DNA of 6,821 nt from Syntrophobacteria bacterium (GTDB lineage Bacteria; Desulfobacterota; DSWW01): the NCBI GenBank assembly GCA_030145435.1, contig JAQYVQ010000277.1, forward strand, positions 1 to 6,821. Reading direction: 5' to 3'. The notes under the pieces were generated by a model that was not told where the DNA came from, made no database searches, and was given only the letters and a program-made list of their open reading frames with translations. Positions 1 through 5,899 of this stretch are shown in pieces. The position numbers and the translations under genes were made by a program. Every line of letters begins with the position of its first letter. The first letter of the stretch is position 1.

Positions 1-64
1 TAGATTCAGCAGGGAACTCAGCTGGATATTAGTGCACCGACAACTCGAGAGACTCGACAAGAAT

Positions 65-72
65 GGAGGAGG
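65..72 (+). promoter_or_regulatory. Shine-Dalgarno site of the small sulfite reductase gene
   Basis: GGAGGAGG lies six bases before the ATG at 79. It is a very strong ribosome binding site and fixes the start. No convincing -35/-10 pair is visible in the 64 bases before it, so the promoter may lie upstream of the window or this gene may continue an operon from the left. Confidence 0.8.
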
Positions 73-78
73 AAGACG

Positions 79-732
79 ATGCTGAAACTTGGGGAAAAGG
101 GAGCGATTCCTCAGAGAGACAACGAGACATATGCCATTGCACCGCACATTCCCTGCGGCGTGGTAACCCCTGAGCTGTTGCGCCGGATCGCGGATGCGGC
201 GGAGAAATACGAGGCTCAGGCGATCAAGATAACGGGAGCCACGCGTATCGCCATCGTGGGGCTGAAGGAAGAGGACATCGACAGCGTCTGGGAAGATCTG
301 AAAATGGACCCGGGGGCTGCCGTGGGGCTCTGTGTCCGCAGCGTACGCTCATGCCCCGGTACGACGTTCTGCAAGTTGGGCAAGCAGGATGCCCTCGGCA
401 TCGGCATGAAGCTCGACTCGGCATACCACGGCAAGCAATTGCCCGGCAAGTTCAAGATGGCGGTTTCCGGGTGCGGCCTGTCCTGTGCCGAATCCTGGGT
501 CCGCGATGTCGGTCTGATCGGAAAAGAGGACGGGTGGGTCCTGACGATCGGCGGAAATGTGGGTGCCATTCCCCGTATCGGCAAGGAGCTCGTCGGCGGC
601 CTGGATGACGACGCAGTACTGGCGGCGGTTGAGAAGGTGGTCGCGTATTACACCGAAAACGCGAAGAAGGGGGAACGCCTGGGCAAGATGATCGAGCGGG
701 TAGGCCTGGACCCCTTCAAAGAAGCGCTATAG
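79..732 (+). CDS. Small assimilatory-type sulfite reductase (siroheme/[4Fe-4S] protein)
   Basis: 217-residue cytoplasmic protein matching the low-molecular-weight, single-half nitrite/sulfite reductase type known from Desulfovibrio and other strict anaerobes. It is predicted to carry siroheme coupled to a [4Fe-4S] cluster and to reduce sulfite, or possibly nitrite, by six electrons. The order is the ferredoxin-like half domain (about residues 15-75), then the cluster-binding domain. The four cluster cysteines are the family pattern C92-x5-C98 (CPGTTFC) and C132-x3-C136 (CGLSC). Arginines just before the first pair (R87, R90) could contact sulfite or siroheme carboxylates. There is no signal peptide, and the length equals the usual 215-220 residues, so it is intact. 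Canonical CysI-type enzymes have two such halves; this one has a single half. No electron-donor subunit is adjacent in the window. The physiological substrate cannot be told from sequence: sulfite is the family default, and a siroheme-handling or nitrite role is the alternative. It converges with the ABC operon and overlaps its last codon. Confidence 0.88.
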   Translation: MLKLGEKGAIPQRDNETYAIAPHIPCGVVTPELLRRIADAAEKYEAQAIKITGATRIAIVGLKEEDIDSVWEDLKMDPGAAVGLCVRSVRSCPGTTFCKLGKQDALGIGMKLDSAYHGKQLPGKFKMAVSGCGLSCAESWVRDVGLIGKEDGWVLTIGGNVGAIPRIGKELVGGLDDDAVLAAVEKVVAYYTENAKKGERLGKMIERVGLDPFKEAL

Positions 733-2250
733 GCGGCGACGCCGAAACGAGGCGACGAGCCCGAGGATGAGGATCGCCTCGGGGATCAGCAGCGCAATGG
801 AATGGAAGGCGGCAAAGGTCTTCTCCGGGATGAGAGGCGCCTGGTAGAGGTCTTCCGCCTTCGGACGGATCTGGATCTGGTCCTCCCGGTTGGCGAGATA
901 GTAGACCGCGTTCATGACGAGATCTTCGTTGTACAGGGCGCCGAGCAAGCGGTTCGTGGCAAAGTCGACGTCGCCGAAGAGGACGATTCTCGCCTCGTTT
1001 CCGCTCTCGGTCGACCTCTCGAGGGAGGCACCCAGGGGAAAGGGGCCCTTGTCCCTTCTCATCCACTGGGGCAGCGGCGCCGTCTCCTCTCCATCTCCTC
1101 TCGTCCCCCCCTCTGCAGGCATCTCGATTCGGCTCGTTCGGCCCGAATAGACGAAACCTTTCGGGTCCGAGCCCTTGAGGATGAGAGGCCTCGCCCCGGA
1201 GAACACGACCGCTGTACGTTCCGTCAGACCCTGGACAACCGGGTGATAGCTGGTGAACCGGTTGACGATCGGCTCTGTGCCCTTGGCCTCGCTTCCGAAC
1301 AGGGAGGACTCTTCGTCGACCACGAGGGCATCGAAGGCCGAGATCCCCTGCTCTTCGAGCAACTTTGCGGGCTCGAGGGGGCGGCCGGGCTCTGAGAAGA
1401 CGAGAAGTCGCCCCCCTTTGTCGAGGAAGGATTTCAGCCTGTCCCGCTCGGCAGGGAGAAGCTCTTTCTCGGGCGCAGCCACGACCACGATCTCGCAGTC
1501 TTCCGGCACATCGGGCTGGGCGGCCAGAAGCAGGTCCGTGGTCTGAAACCCTTCACGGGTTAGCAAGCCATGCAGTGAGGAGAGCCCCCGCTCGCCGTGT
1601 CCGTCCAGGGAGGGTTCGCCGTGACCGCGCAAGAAACAGAGCTTCGTGCTTGCGCGCATGCTGAAGTCGAGTACTGTCTGGAGGATGACGCGCTCCGACA
1701 TGGCCGGCACCTTCCTGGCCCGTCCGCCCGAGTAGAAGACGAGTTGCGAGCCGCTTCGCTCGAGCTGCCTCGCGGCCTCGGGGCTGAGTTCCTGGGGCGA
1801 GACGATCTTCAGGCGGAAACGGTCAGAGGCTTGAGCAAAGCGCTCGATCAGGAGCCTCTCCTGTCCCGACACCGCAGGGTCGCCCACGTAGACCGCATCG
1901 ATGTCGACCGGAAGGTCTTCGAGCACTTTTCGGGTGAACTCGGACAGTGTGTAGATCCGGGGCTCTGTCAGGTCCCACTCGTGTGTGATCCGTGAGGCCG
2001 CCAGGAGGATTGCGGCCGTGACAATGATGGCGATGCCGGTGTGAATCAAGGCCCTGACCACGGCCTTCCGCGAGAGGCCCGACTGCTTCCTCTGCACGGA
2101 CACCACGGAGACCACGATTGCGCTCACGATCAGGATGCCCGCCATGATCAGGTTGCCGATCGCCGCGGGTCCCGCTTGCTTGCTCAGGTAGGCACCCCCC
2201 AGGCCGAAGGCCAGGGCAACACAAGCCAGAGAGAAGAGAAAGCCGGCCAT
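727..2250 (-). CDS. GldG-type ABC transporter auxiliary membrane protein
   Basis: 507-residue membrane protein of the GldG-like family (ABC-type auxiliary component, first named for gliding motility but widespread in non-gliding bacteria). Hydrophobic helices lie at about 3-21, 31-51 and 67-86, followed by a large soluble, presumably extracytoplasmic domain (about 90-478) and one C-terminal helix (about 482-501) ending in the basic tail FRRRRL. Family hallmarks are DLTEPRIYTLSE at 93-104 just after helix 3, FLRGHGEPSL at 206-215 and GDVDFATN at 426-433. The start is the ATG at 2250. It has AGGAGG (2255-2260) four bases upstream, and the sequence at once becomes a membrane helix. The same frame stays open upstream to 3099, but that part is antiparallel to no known domain and lies inside the permease gene in another frame, so it is excluded. 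It is third in the operon, eight bases after the permease stop. The canonical GldG is usually preceded by a separate membrane half; here several N-terminal helices are included. Substrate unknown. Confidence 0.85.
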   Translation of the reverse strand: MAGFLFSLACVALAFGLGGAYLSKQAGPAAIGNLIMAGILIVSAIVVSVVSVQRKQSGLSRKAVVRALIHTGIAIIVTAAILLAASRITHEWDLTEPRIYTLSEFTRKVLEDLPVDIDAVYVGDPAVSGQERLLIERFAQASDRFRLKIVSPQELSPEAARQLERSGSQLVFYSGGRARKVPAMSERVILQTVLDFSMRASTKLCFLRGHGEPSLDGHGERGLSSLHGLLTREGFQTTDLLLAAQPDVPEDCEIVVVAAPEKELLPAERDRLKSFLDKGGRLLVFSEPGRPLEPAKLLEEQGISAFDALVVDEESSLFGSEAKGTEPIVNRFTSYHPVVQGLTERTAVVFSGARPLILKGSDPKGFVYSGRTSRIEMPAEGGTRGDGEETAPLPQWMRRDKGPFPLGASLERSTESGNEARIVLFGDVDFATNRLLGALYNEDLVMNAVYYLANREDQIQIRPKAEDLYQAPLIPEKTFAAFHSIALLIPEAILILGLVASFRRRRL

Positions 2251-2254
2251 GGTG

Positions 2255-2260
2255 CCTCCT
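2255..2260 (-). promoter_or_regulatory. Shine-Dalgarno site overlapping the permease stop codon
   Basis: On the minus strand AGGAGG begins within the permease TAG stop (2261-2259) and ends four bases before the ATG at 2250. This decides the start of the GldG-like gene and implies that ribosomes finishing the permease are positioned to reinitiate, keeping the two membrane proteins in proportion. Confidence 0.8.
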
Positions 2261-3050
2261 AGTTGATCCGTTCGAGTGCAAGGCTTACCCGTGCGAGCAG
2301 GAAGCCGCCCAGGCCGAGGCCCGTGAAATAGACGATGTCCGTAAGGGAGATGATGCCCCGTGGAAAGCCCCCCATGTGGGTCATCAAAGAGAGATACTGC
2401 AGGACTCGATCCGCTGTGTCGCCGGTGAACTCCATCATCCAGCTGAAGTCCAGGATTGCCATCGAGACGGCATAGGCACTCAGCGCCGCCACGAGCTGGC
2501 TGTCCGCCAGAGCGGAGCAGAGAAGTCCGATGGAGGCGAGAGCAAAGGAAAGGAGCAACAAGCCCATGAGAGATGCGAGGATCGGGCCCATGTCGAGCTC
2601 GGTGTGGGCCGCCGATATGGCCGGCAGCAGGGACGCGATGGCCACGACCGCTACGAGAAAGACGAAGGTTGCCAGGAATTTGCCCGCCGCGATCTGGGTG
2701 TTGCTGAGCGGCAGGGTCAGGAGCAGCTCGTCTGTGCGACGGGTTCGTTCCTCGCAGAACATGCCCATGGTGATCAGGGGAATGATGGCCAGAAGCACGA
2801 GAGCGGTATCGGTGACGGTCGGCAAAAGAACCTGTTCGAACAGATTGAGCCCGGGAGGCATCATCCCCGCGCCGATCTGGTTGAAGGCGGTTCGGGTCTG
2901 CAAGAGCATGATCTGCGTGTTGAAGGCCTTCAAGTTGTCCAGGAAGAACAGGCTCATCGAGAGGGCCATGGCGGTCAGGGCGATGTAGGCGATCGGGGAG
3001 GCGAACAGGCCGGTGAGTTCCTTGCGAACGACGGTCAGCGTTGCCCTCAT
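2259..3050 (-). CDS. ABC-2 type permease, GldF-like
   Basis: 263-residue inner-membrane permease of the ABC-2/GldF type, about the usual length for one half-transporter. Six hydrophobic segments are visible at about 20-37, 75-98, 123-146, 156-178, 187-203 and 231-252. The family feature EERTRRTDELLLTLPLS at 100-116, followed by a conserved GK (123-124), is the cytoplasmic coupling segment between helices 2 and 3 that contacts the ATPase. The start is the ATG at 3050, which overlaps the ATPase stop as ATGA (3050-3047). A longer open frame to 3179 would lie inside the ATPase gene and is not used. The protein presumably dimerises and is driven by the ATPase encoded upstream. The large accessory domain of the next gene would sit on the outer face. 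The transported molecule is not deducible; export of lipid or polysaccharide-type substrates and extracytoplasmic remodelling are both possible. Confidence 0.87.
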   Translation of the reverse strand: MRATLTVVRKELTGLFASPIAYIALTAMALSMSLFFLDNLKAFNTQIMLLQTRTAFNQIGAGMMPPGLNLFEQVLLPTVTDTALVLLAIIPLITMGMFCEERTRRTDELLLTLPLSNTQIAAGKFLATFVFLVAVVAIASLLPAISAAHTELDMGPILASLMGLLLLSFALASIGLLCSALADSQLVAALSAYAVSMAILDFSWMMEFTGDTADRVLQYLSLMTHMGGFPRGIISLTDIVYFTGLGLGGFLLARVSLALERIN

Positions 3051-3784
3051 GTCTCTTGCCCCTTGTCCCGTTCGTGGGTCTGGCGAAATACTTCCGCAAT
3101 GCCGGAGGCCCCGCCGAGCTCGTCTATGGCGCCCAGCTTCGCGATACGTCCTCGGTCGAGCACGAGTGCCCGCGAACAAAGCGCGCCCACTTCGTCGAGG
3201 TCGTGGCTGCTCAGGACCACGGTGCTCTTTTCGGAGAGTTGCCGGACGAGTTCGTGGGTCTGATGTCTCTGCTCAGGGTCGAGGCCGTCCGTCGGCTCGT
3301 CGAGAAAGACCACTTGAGGCTCGTGGATCACGGCGGCAGCCAGGGAGATACGGGCGCGGTAGCCTTTGGAGCAATGCCCGGCGAGACGGTCGATGACCGC
3401 GCCCAGGCCGAAGTGCGAGGCGAGTTCTTCGATACGTGATTTTTGCCTGGCTCGCGAGAGGCCGTGTACGTTGCCGACGAATCGAAGGAGGCCCCGGACG
3501 GTCAAGTCGGCGTAGAGTTGCGGATGCTCCGGCATGTATCCGATCCGCCTCCGGACCGCGAGTGACTGCCTGATGATATCCATCCCGGCCACTCGCACGG
3601 AACCGGCGGTTGGCAGGCGGTAGCCGGTGAGGATTCTGAGGAGGGTCGTCTTGCCCGATCCGTTCCTTCCCAGAAGGCCGAAAACCTCCCCCTGGCCGAT
3701 CTCAAAGGTTACGTCCGCCAGGGCGTGAAGAGGCCCATAGTCCTTCCACAGGCCTTCCACCTCTACCACGGCGCCGTCTGTCAT
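3047..3784 (-). CDS. ABC transporter ATPase, GldA/CcmA-like
   Basis: 245-residue cytoplasmic nucleotide-binding subunit. Motifs in order are Walker A GRNGSGKT (39-46, K45), the Q-loop region GYMPEHPQLY (72-81), signature CSKGY (138-142) in place of LSGGQ, Walker B VVFLDE (158-163, catalytic E163), D-loop GLDP (167-170) and switch His H194 in LSSHD. The SKGY signature and the Glu at the Q-loop position (E76 in MPEH) are typical of GldA-like ATPases in the CcmA group (COG1131), so they are subfamily marks and not defects. The start is the ATG at 3784, with AAGGGG nine bases upstream. A frame open to 4207 would add 141 residues of low-complexity, non-homologous sequence across the intergenic region and is rejected. 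This is the first gene of the three-gene operon, and its stop overlaps the permease start by ATGA. Confidence 0.92.
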   Translation of the reverse strand: MTDGAVVEVEGLWKDYGPLHALADVTFEIGQGEVFGLLGRNGSGKTTLLRILTGYRLPTAGSVRVAGMDIIRQSLAVRRRIGYMPEHPQLYADLTVRGLLRFVGNVHGLSRARQKSRIEELASHFGLGAVIDRLAGHCSKGYRARISLAAAVIHEPQVVFLDEPTDGLDPEQRHQTHELVRQLSEKSTVVLSSHDLDEVGALCSRALVLDRGRIAKLGAIDELGGASGIAEVFRQTHERDKGQET

Positions 3785-3874
3785 CGATTCGAGCCCCTTT
3801 CCAGTCCTTTTCTTTGGATGCCTCGACCCGGCCTTTGGTCGACGACCGGAAAAAATCCTTAATGTAAGCTGGGA

Positions 3875-3903
3875 AGTATACCGTGGGCGGCCGAGAAAGT
3901 GAA
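3875..3903 (-). promoter_or_regulatory. Candidate sigma70-type promoter for the ABC operon
   Basis: On the minus strand, TTCACT (3903-3898, 4/6 match to TTGACA) and TATACT (3880-3875, 5/6 match to TATAAT) are separated by exactly 17 bases. Transcription would start near 3868, giving a leader of about 84 bases before the ATPase ATG at 3784. The assignment rests on consensus match and position only. Confidence 0.5.
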
Positions 3904-3943
3904 TCCCCGTGCCGGGAGAGAAGAGGGGGTTCTTCTTGACAGC

Positions 3944-3958
3944 TTGAACCATGTTCAA
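3944..3958. repeat. Perfect inverted repeat TTGAAC-CAT-GTTCAA, candidate operator
   Basis: Six-base arms with a three-base spacer form a perfect 15-bp dyad. It sits three bases after a consensus TTGACA (3936-3941) and about 41 bases upstream of the candidate -35 start of the ABC promoter and 30 bases before the candidate rightward -35. The size and symmetry suit a dimeric helix-turn-helix regulator or redox/cofactor-responsive factor, but no regulator gene is in the window, so the binding protein is unknown. Confidence 0.45.
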
Positions 3959-3965
3959 TGTTGCG

Positions 3966-3979
3966 TGTACCCTGTACCC
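3966..3979 (+). repeat. Tandem heptamer TGTACCC x2
   Basis: Two perfect, adjacent copies of TGTACCC lie eight bases after the palindrome and ten bases before the candidate -35 of the corrinoid operon. Half-sites spaced seven bases apart are not one helical turn apart, so this could be chance. The position upstream of a promoter makes an activator site possible. Confidence 0.3.
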
Positions 3980-3988
3980 GAGGACACC

Positions 3989-4017
3989 TTGAATTGGTGC
4001 TGTGAAACGGATATGTA
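3989..4017 (+). promoter_or_regulatory. Weak candidate promoter for the corrinoid/methyltransferase operon
   Basis: TTGAAT (3989-3994, 4/6) and TATGTA (4012-4017, weak) are spaced by 17 bases. Transcription would start near 4024 and leave a leader of roughly 50 bases before the ATG at 4077. The poor -10 would fit a promoter that needs an activator. A second, better -35 (TTGACA, 3936-3941) has no recognisable -10 at 16-18 bases. No sigma54-type GG-N10-GC element was found. Confidence 0.3.
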
Positions 4018-4062
4018 AGGTGCCCTGCGACAACTCGCTTGCTTCCGGGATGCACCCACAAA

Positions 4063-4070
4063 GGGGAGGA
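4063..4070 (+). promoter_or_regulatory. Shine-Dalgarno site of the corrinoid protein gene
   Basis: GGGGAGGA lies six bases upstream of the ATG at 4077. It selects this start over an in-frame GTG at 4002, which has no ribosome binding site and would add 25 residues not resembling the family. Confidence 0.75.
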
Positions 4071-4076
4071 CACAAG

Positions 4077-4709
4077 ATGAGCGACGCACTGGCCATGGCC
4101 CTGGTAGAGCTGAAACGGGACGAGGTGCTGGGGGCCGTGAAGGACAAGGCGGAGAGTGGGGACGACCCGCTCAAGATTCTGGAGGAATGCCGGCGGGGAA
4201 TGACCATCGTCGGGGATCGCTTCCAGTCCGGGGAATTCTATCTGGCGGAAATGATGCTGGCCGCAGAGATCTTCAAGGGGGTGGTTTCGATCCTCGATCC
4301 CCACATGGAAAAGGTGCGCCCGCCGAAGCCTCTGGGCAAGGTGGTGCTGGCCACCCTGAAGGGGGACATCCACGACCTGGGCAAGGACATTGTGGCCACA
4401 CTTCTACGGGCGCGGGGCTTCGAGGTGCACGACCTGGGGGTGGATGTGCTGCCGGCCGTGGTCCTGGACAAGGTCAAGGAGGTCAATCCCGACTTCGTCG
4501 GGTTCTCCGCCCTGATTACCTCCGCCTTTGCGTCGATGAAGGAGGCCTCCGAACTGCTCGTCGAGTCGGGCCTGCGGGAGAAATGCAAGCTGATGGTCGG
4601 GGGCGGTGTGACCACGCCCGCGGTCAAGGAACACATCGGCGCAGACTTCCAGACCCTGGATGCCATGGAAGGCGTGTCCTACTGCCTCAAAGAGATCGGG
4701 GGGAAGTGA
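4077..4709 (+). CDS. Corrinoid (methyl-carrier) protein, MtaC/MtbC/MttC-like
   Basis: 210-residue cytoplasmic B12 protein of the methyltransferase-associated corrinoid family, intact for a group that usually runs 205-220 residues. Residues 1-85 are the helical cap domain of the methionine-synthase type. Residues about 86-210 are the Rossmann-like cobalamin domain. The base-off/His-on motif D-x-H-x-x-G is D97-I98-H99-D100-L101-G102, with H99 expected to be the lower cobalt ligand. S144-x-L146 (FSALI) and the glycine run G175-G177 (MVGGGV) are the other cobalamin-contact motifs in the usual order. It would shuttle a methyl group on cobalt between a substrate-specific methyltransferase and an acceptor such as tetrahydrofolate or a thiol. 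Three bases separate its stop from the next gene, a UroD-fold methyltransferase, so the two are translationally linked partners. No reductive activator of the RamA/RACo type is present in the window, so reactivation of Co(II) must be supplied elsewhere. The methyl donor cannot be inferred. Confidence 0.92.
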   Translation: MSDALAMALVELKRDEVLGAVKDKAESGDDPLKILEECRRGMTIVGDRFQSGEFYLAEMMLAAEIFKGVVSILDPHMEKVRPPKPLGKVVLATLKGDIHDLGKDIVATLLRARGFEVHDLGVDVLPAVVLDKVKEVNPDFVGFSALITSAFASMKEASELLVESGLREKCKLMVGGGVTTPAVKEHIGADFQTLDAMEGVSYCLKEIGGK

Positions 4710-4712
4710 GCG

Positions 4713-5834
4713 ATGGTCAAGGAAACCATGACCTCTGAAGAGAGGCTGATGGCTGCGATCAGCCTTGAGAAGCCGGACCGGGTTCCAATTGCCATCAACC
4801 TGGACACGGCGCCCGCCGCGAGACTACTCGGGCTCAATTCGTGGGAGGTCGTCAGCCAGGGCTTCGGGCCCCAGCTCGACGTAGTCCTGCAGGTCTTCGA
4901 TGAGTACGGTGGGTGGGACGGGGTCGGTGGTCTCCTCCCGCCGGACCTGTTCCCTGTGAGCGGGATGAGGGCAAAGCCGCCGAGCGAGGGCTCCCCGGAG
5001 AATCAGGTGCTCGAGGGGGAGGTCTGGAAACCGGAGGAGTACGATCTACTCGTGGAGGTCGGCTGGCAGCGTTTTGTGAACGAGCAACTCGTATTCCGGG
5101 TCTCGGACATGACGAAGGCCGAAGAGATCGCGGAGCTTGGGAGCGAGTGGATGGGCTTCCTGGTGCGGTTCGTCGAGGAGGTGAAAAAGAGGGGCGCTCA
5201 ACCGTATGGGATCATGCCGAACGTGCACCCCTTTTTCTGGATGTCCCTGACACGATCGATGGTGAAGTTCACAGAGGACCTGTACTACAGGCCCGACGTG
5301 GTAGAGAGGGCGTTGAAGGCGATCGTCCCGGAGTGGACGCGTTTTGCGATCGAGTTGTCCAAGGGGATGAACAGCAAGATCTTCTTCTTCGCCGAAGAGA
5401 GGGCCGGGTGTTTCTTCTACCCCATGAAGATCTTCGAGCGTTTCTGGTGGCCCTACACAGTGGAAATCGTCGACGCCCTCTGGTCGGAAGGCATCGTGAG
5501 TCTCTTTCATCTGGATCAGTGCTGGGACCAGAACATCCCTTACTTCAAGCAGCTCCCCAAGGGATCCGCCATCATCGACCTGGACGGAACGACCGACATC
5601 TTTGCCGCCAAGGAGGTGCTGGGAGGCCACTTGTGCATCGGCGGCGATGTGCACCCCTCCTTGCTCTGCCTCGGCAAGCCGGAGGAAGTGGAGGCATACT
5701 GCAAGCGGTTGATCGACGAGGTCGGCAGGGACGGCGGCCTCATCCTGGGCGTGGGGTGCAGCGTTCCTTACGAGGCCAAGCCGGAGAACTTGAGAGCCTT
5801 CATCGAAACGGGCAAGAACTACGTACCGTGGTAG
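4713..5834 (+). CDS. UroD-fold corrinoid methyltransferase (MtaA/MtbA-related superfamily)
   Basis: 373-residue cytoplasmic protein of the uroporphyrinogen decarboxylase superfamily. It is not a haem-pathway HemE: its pairing with a corrinoid protein and its C-terminal half point to methyl transfer to or from cobalt. The N-terminus has the superfamily pattern ERLMAAISLEKPDRVPI (10-26). In the C-terminal half the expected Zn motif H-x-C...C appears as H266-L-D268-Q-C270, with C349 (GVGCS) as the distal cysteine. Thus the middle ligand position is Asp, with a Cys two residues later. DLDGTTDIF (289-297) and GGDVHPSLL (310-318) are barrel loops typical of this group. The start is the ATG at 4713, preceded by a G-rich GGAAG. 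An in-frame ATG at 4728, with AAGGA just before it, is an alternative that removes five residues and begins MTSEER, a common family start. It could be the substrate-side or the acceptor-side methyltransferase; no second methyltransferase is in view. An aromatic-rich stretch (FFFAEERAGCFFYP, 224-237) may line the substrate cavity. Confidence 0.85.
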   Translation: MVKETMTSEERLMAAISLEKPDRVPIAINLDTAPAARLLGLNSWEVVSQGFGPQLDVVLQVFDEYGGWDGVGGLLPPDLFPVSGMRAKPPSEGSPENQVLEGEVWKPEEYDLLVEVGWQRFVNEQLVFRVSDMTKAEEIAELGSEWMGFLVRFVEEVKKRGAQPYGIMPNVHPFFWMSLTRSMVKFTEDLYYRPDVVERALKAIVPEWTRFAIELSKGMNSKIFFFAEERAGCFFYPMKIFERFWWPYTVEIVDALWSEGIVSLFHLDQCWDQNIPYFKQLPKGSAIIDLDGTTDIFAAKEVLGGHLCIGGDVHPSLLCLGKPEEVEAYCKRLIDEVGRDGGLILGVGCSVPYEAKPENLRAFIETGKNYVPW

Positions 5835-5837
5835 ACC

Positions 5838-5871
5838 GGAACACGAAAAGGGTTCCTGACACCTTCTTCGT
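5838..5871. repeat. Hairpin-forming, REP-like intergenic element
   Basis: The 65-bp gap between the methyltransferase and GTPase genes contains overlapping inverted repeats. GGAAC (5838-5842) pairs with GTTCC (5852-5856). More extensively, ACGAA-AAGG (5843-5851) pairs with CCTT-C-TTCGT (5862-5871), leaving one bulged base. The core GTTCCTGACACC resembles, from memory, short REP-type palindromes scattered through many Desulfobacterota genomes; this needs a genome search. There is no T-tract after the stem, so it is not a typical terminator. It could still act as an mRNA stability or processing element that sets the GTPase apart from the two genes before it. Confidence 0.5.
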
Positions 5872-5885
5872 TCGACAGACTTCTT

Positions 5886-5891
5886 GAGAGG
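5886..5891 (+). promoter_or_regulatory. Shine-Dalgarno site deciding a TTG start
   Basis: GAGAGG lies eight bases before the TTG at 5900. An in-frame TGA at 5885-5887 excludes any start further upstream, and the P-loop begins at residue 8, so no downstream start would work. The site lies within the perfect palindrome AGAGGCCTCT (5887-5896), which may slightly mask it. A TTG start with a partly masked site suggests low expression, as expected for a chaperone. Confidence 0.65.
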
Positions 5892-5899
5892 CCTCTTCA

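Larger units (their letters stand above)
3785..4076. other. Divergent intergenic region between the ABC and corrinoid operons
   Basis: 292 bases separate the divergent starts at 3784 (-) and 4077 (+). It is less GC-rich than the flanking genes around 3845-4020. It holds the candidate promoters and repeats listed separately. Near 3839-3849 the self-complementary GGTCG-A-CGACC lies next to an A-run (3851-3855), but no T-run follows on either strand in the correct orientation for a terminator. No cobalamin riboswitch B12-box-like element was recognised, and no small ORF with a good ribosome binding site was found. Confidence 0.7.

Noticed and set aside
45..57. Inverted repeat TCGAG-AGA-CTCGA before the sulfite reductase gene
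   Set aside because: Five-base arms with a three-base loop are too short to distinguish from chance, and no promoter elements lie next to it.
2251..3099. Upstream extension of the GldG-like reading frame through the permease gene (790-residue open frame)
   Set aside because: The extension is Arg/Pro/His-rich shadow sequence of the permease in another frame. The ATG at 2250 has a strong AGGAGG and begins a membrane helix.
2376..3263. Long plus-strand open frame (295 residues) opposite the permease and ATPase
   Set aside because: Its composition is Gln/Glu/Gly/Arg-rich as expected for an antisense frame. It has no ribosome binding site, and the opposite strand has clear membrane and ATPase motifs.
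3826..3857. GGTCG-A-CGACC dyad followed by an A-run, as a terminator or attenuator
   Set aside because: On the plus strand the run after the stem is A, not T. On the minus strand the T-run comes before the stem, so neither orientation makes an intrinsic terminator.
4002..4076. GTG start adding 25 residues to the corrinoid protein
   Set aside because: It has no ribosome binding site and overlaps the candidate -10. GGGGAGGA before the ATG at 4077 is clearly better.
3985..4076. Cobalamin riboswitch before the corrinoid protein gene
   Set aside because: The leader is under 100 bases and no B12-box-like core or multi-helix layout could be recognised.
3785..4207. 141-residue N-terminal extension of the ABC ATPase
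   Set aside because: It crosses the divergent intergenic region and the start of the corrinoid gene, has no family similarity, and the ATG at 3784 gives the normal ATPase start with a ribosome binding site.
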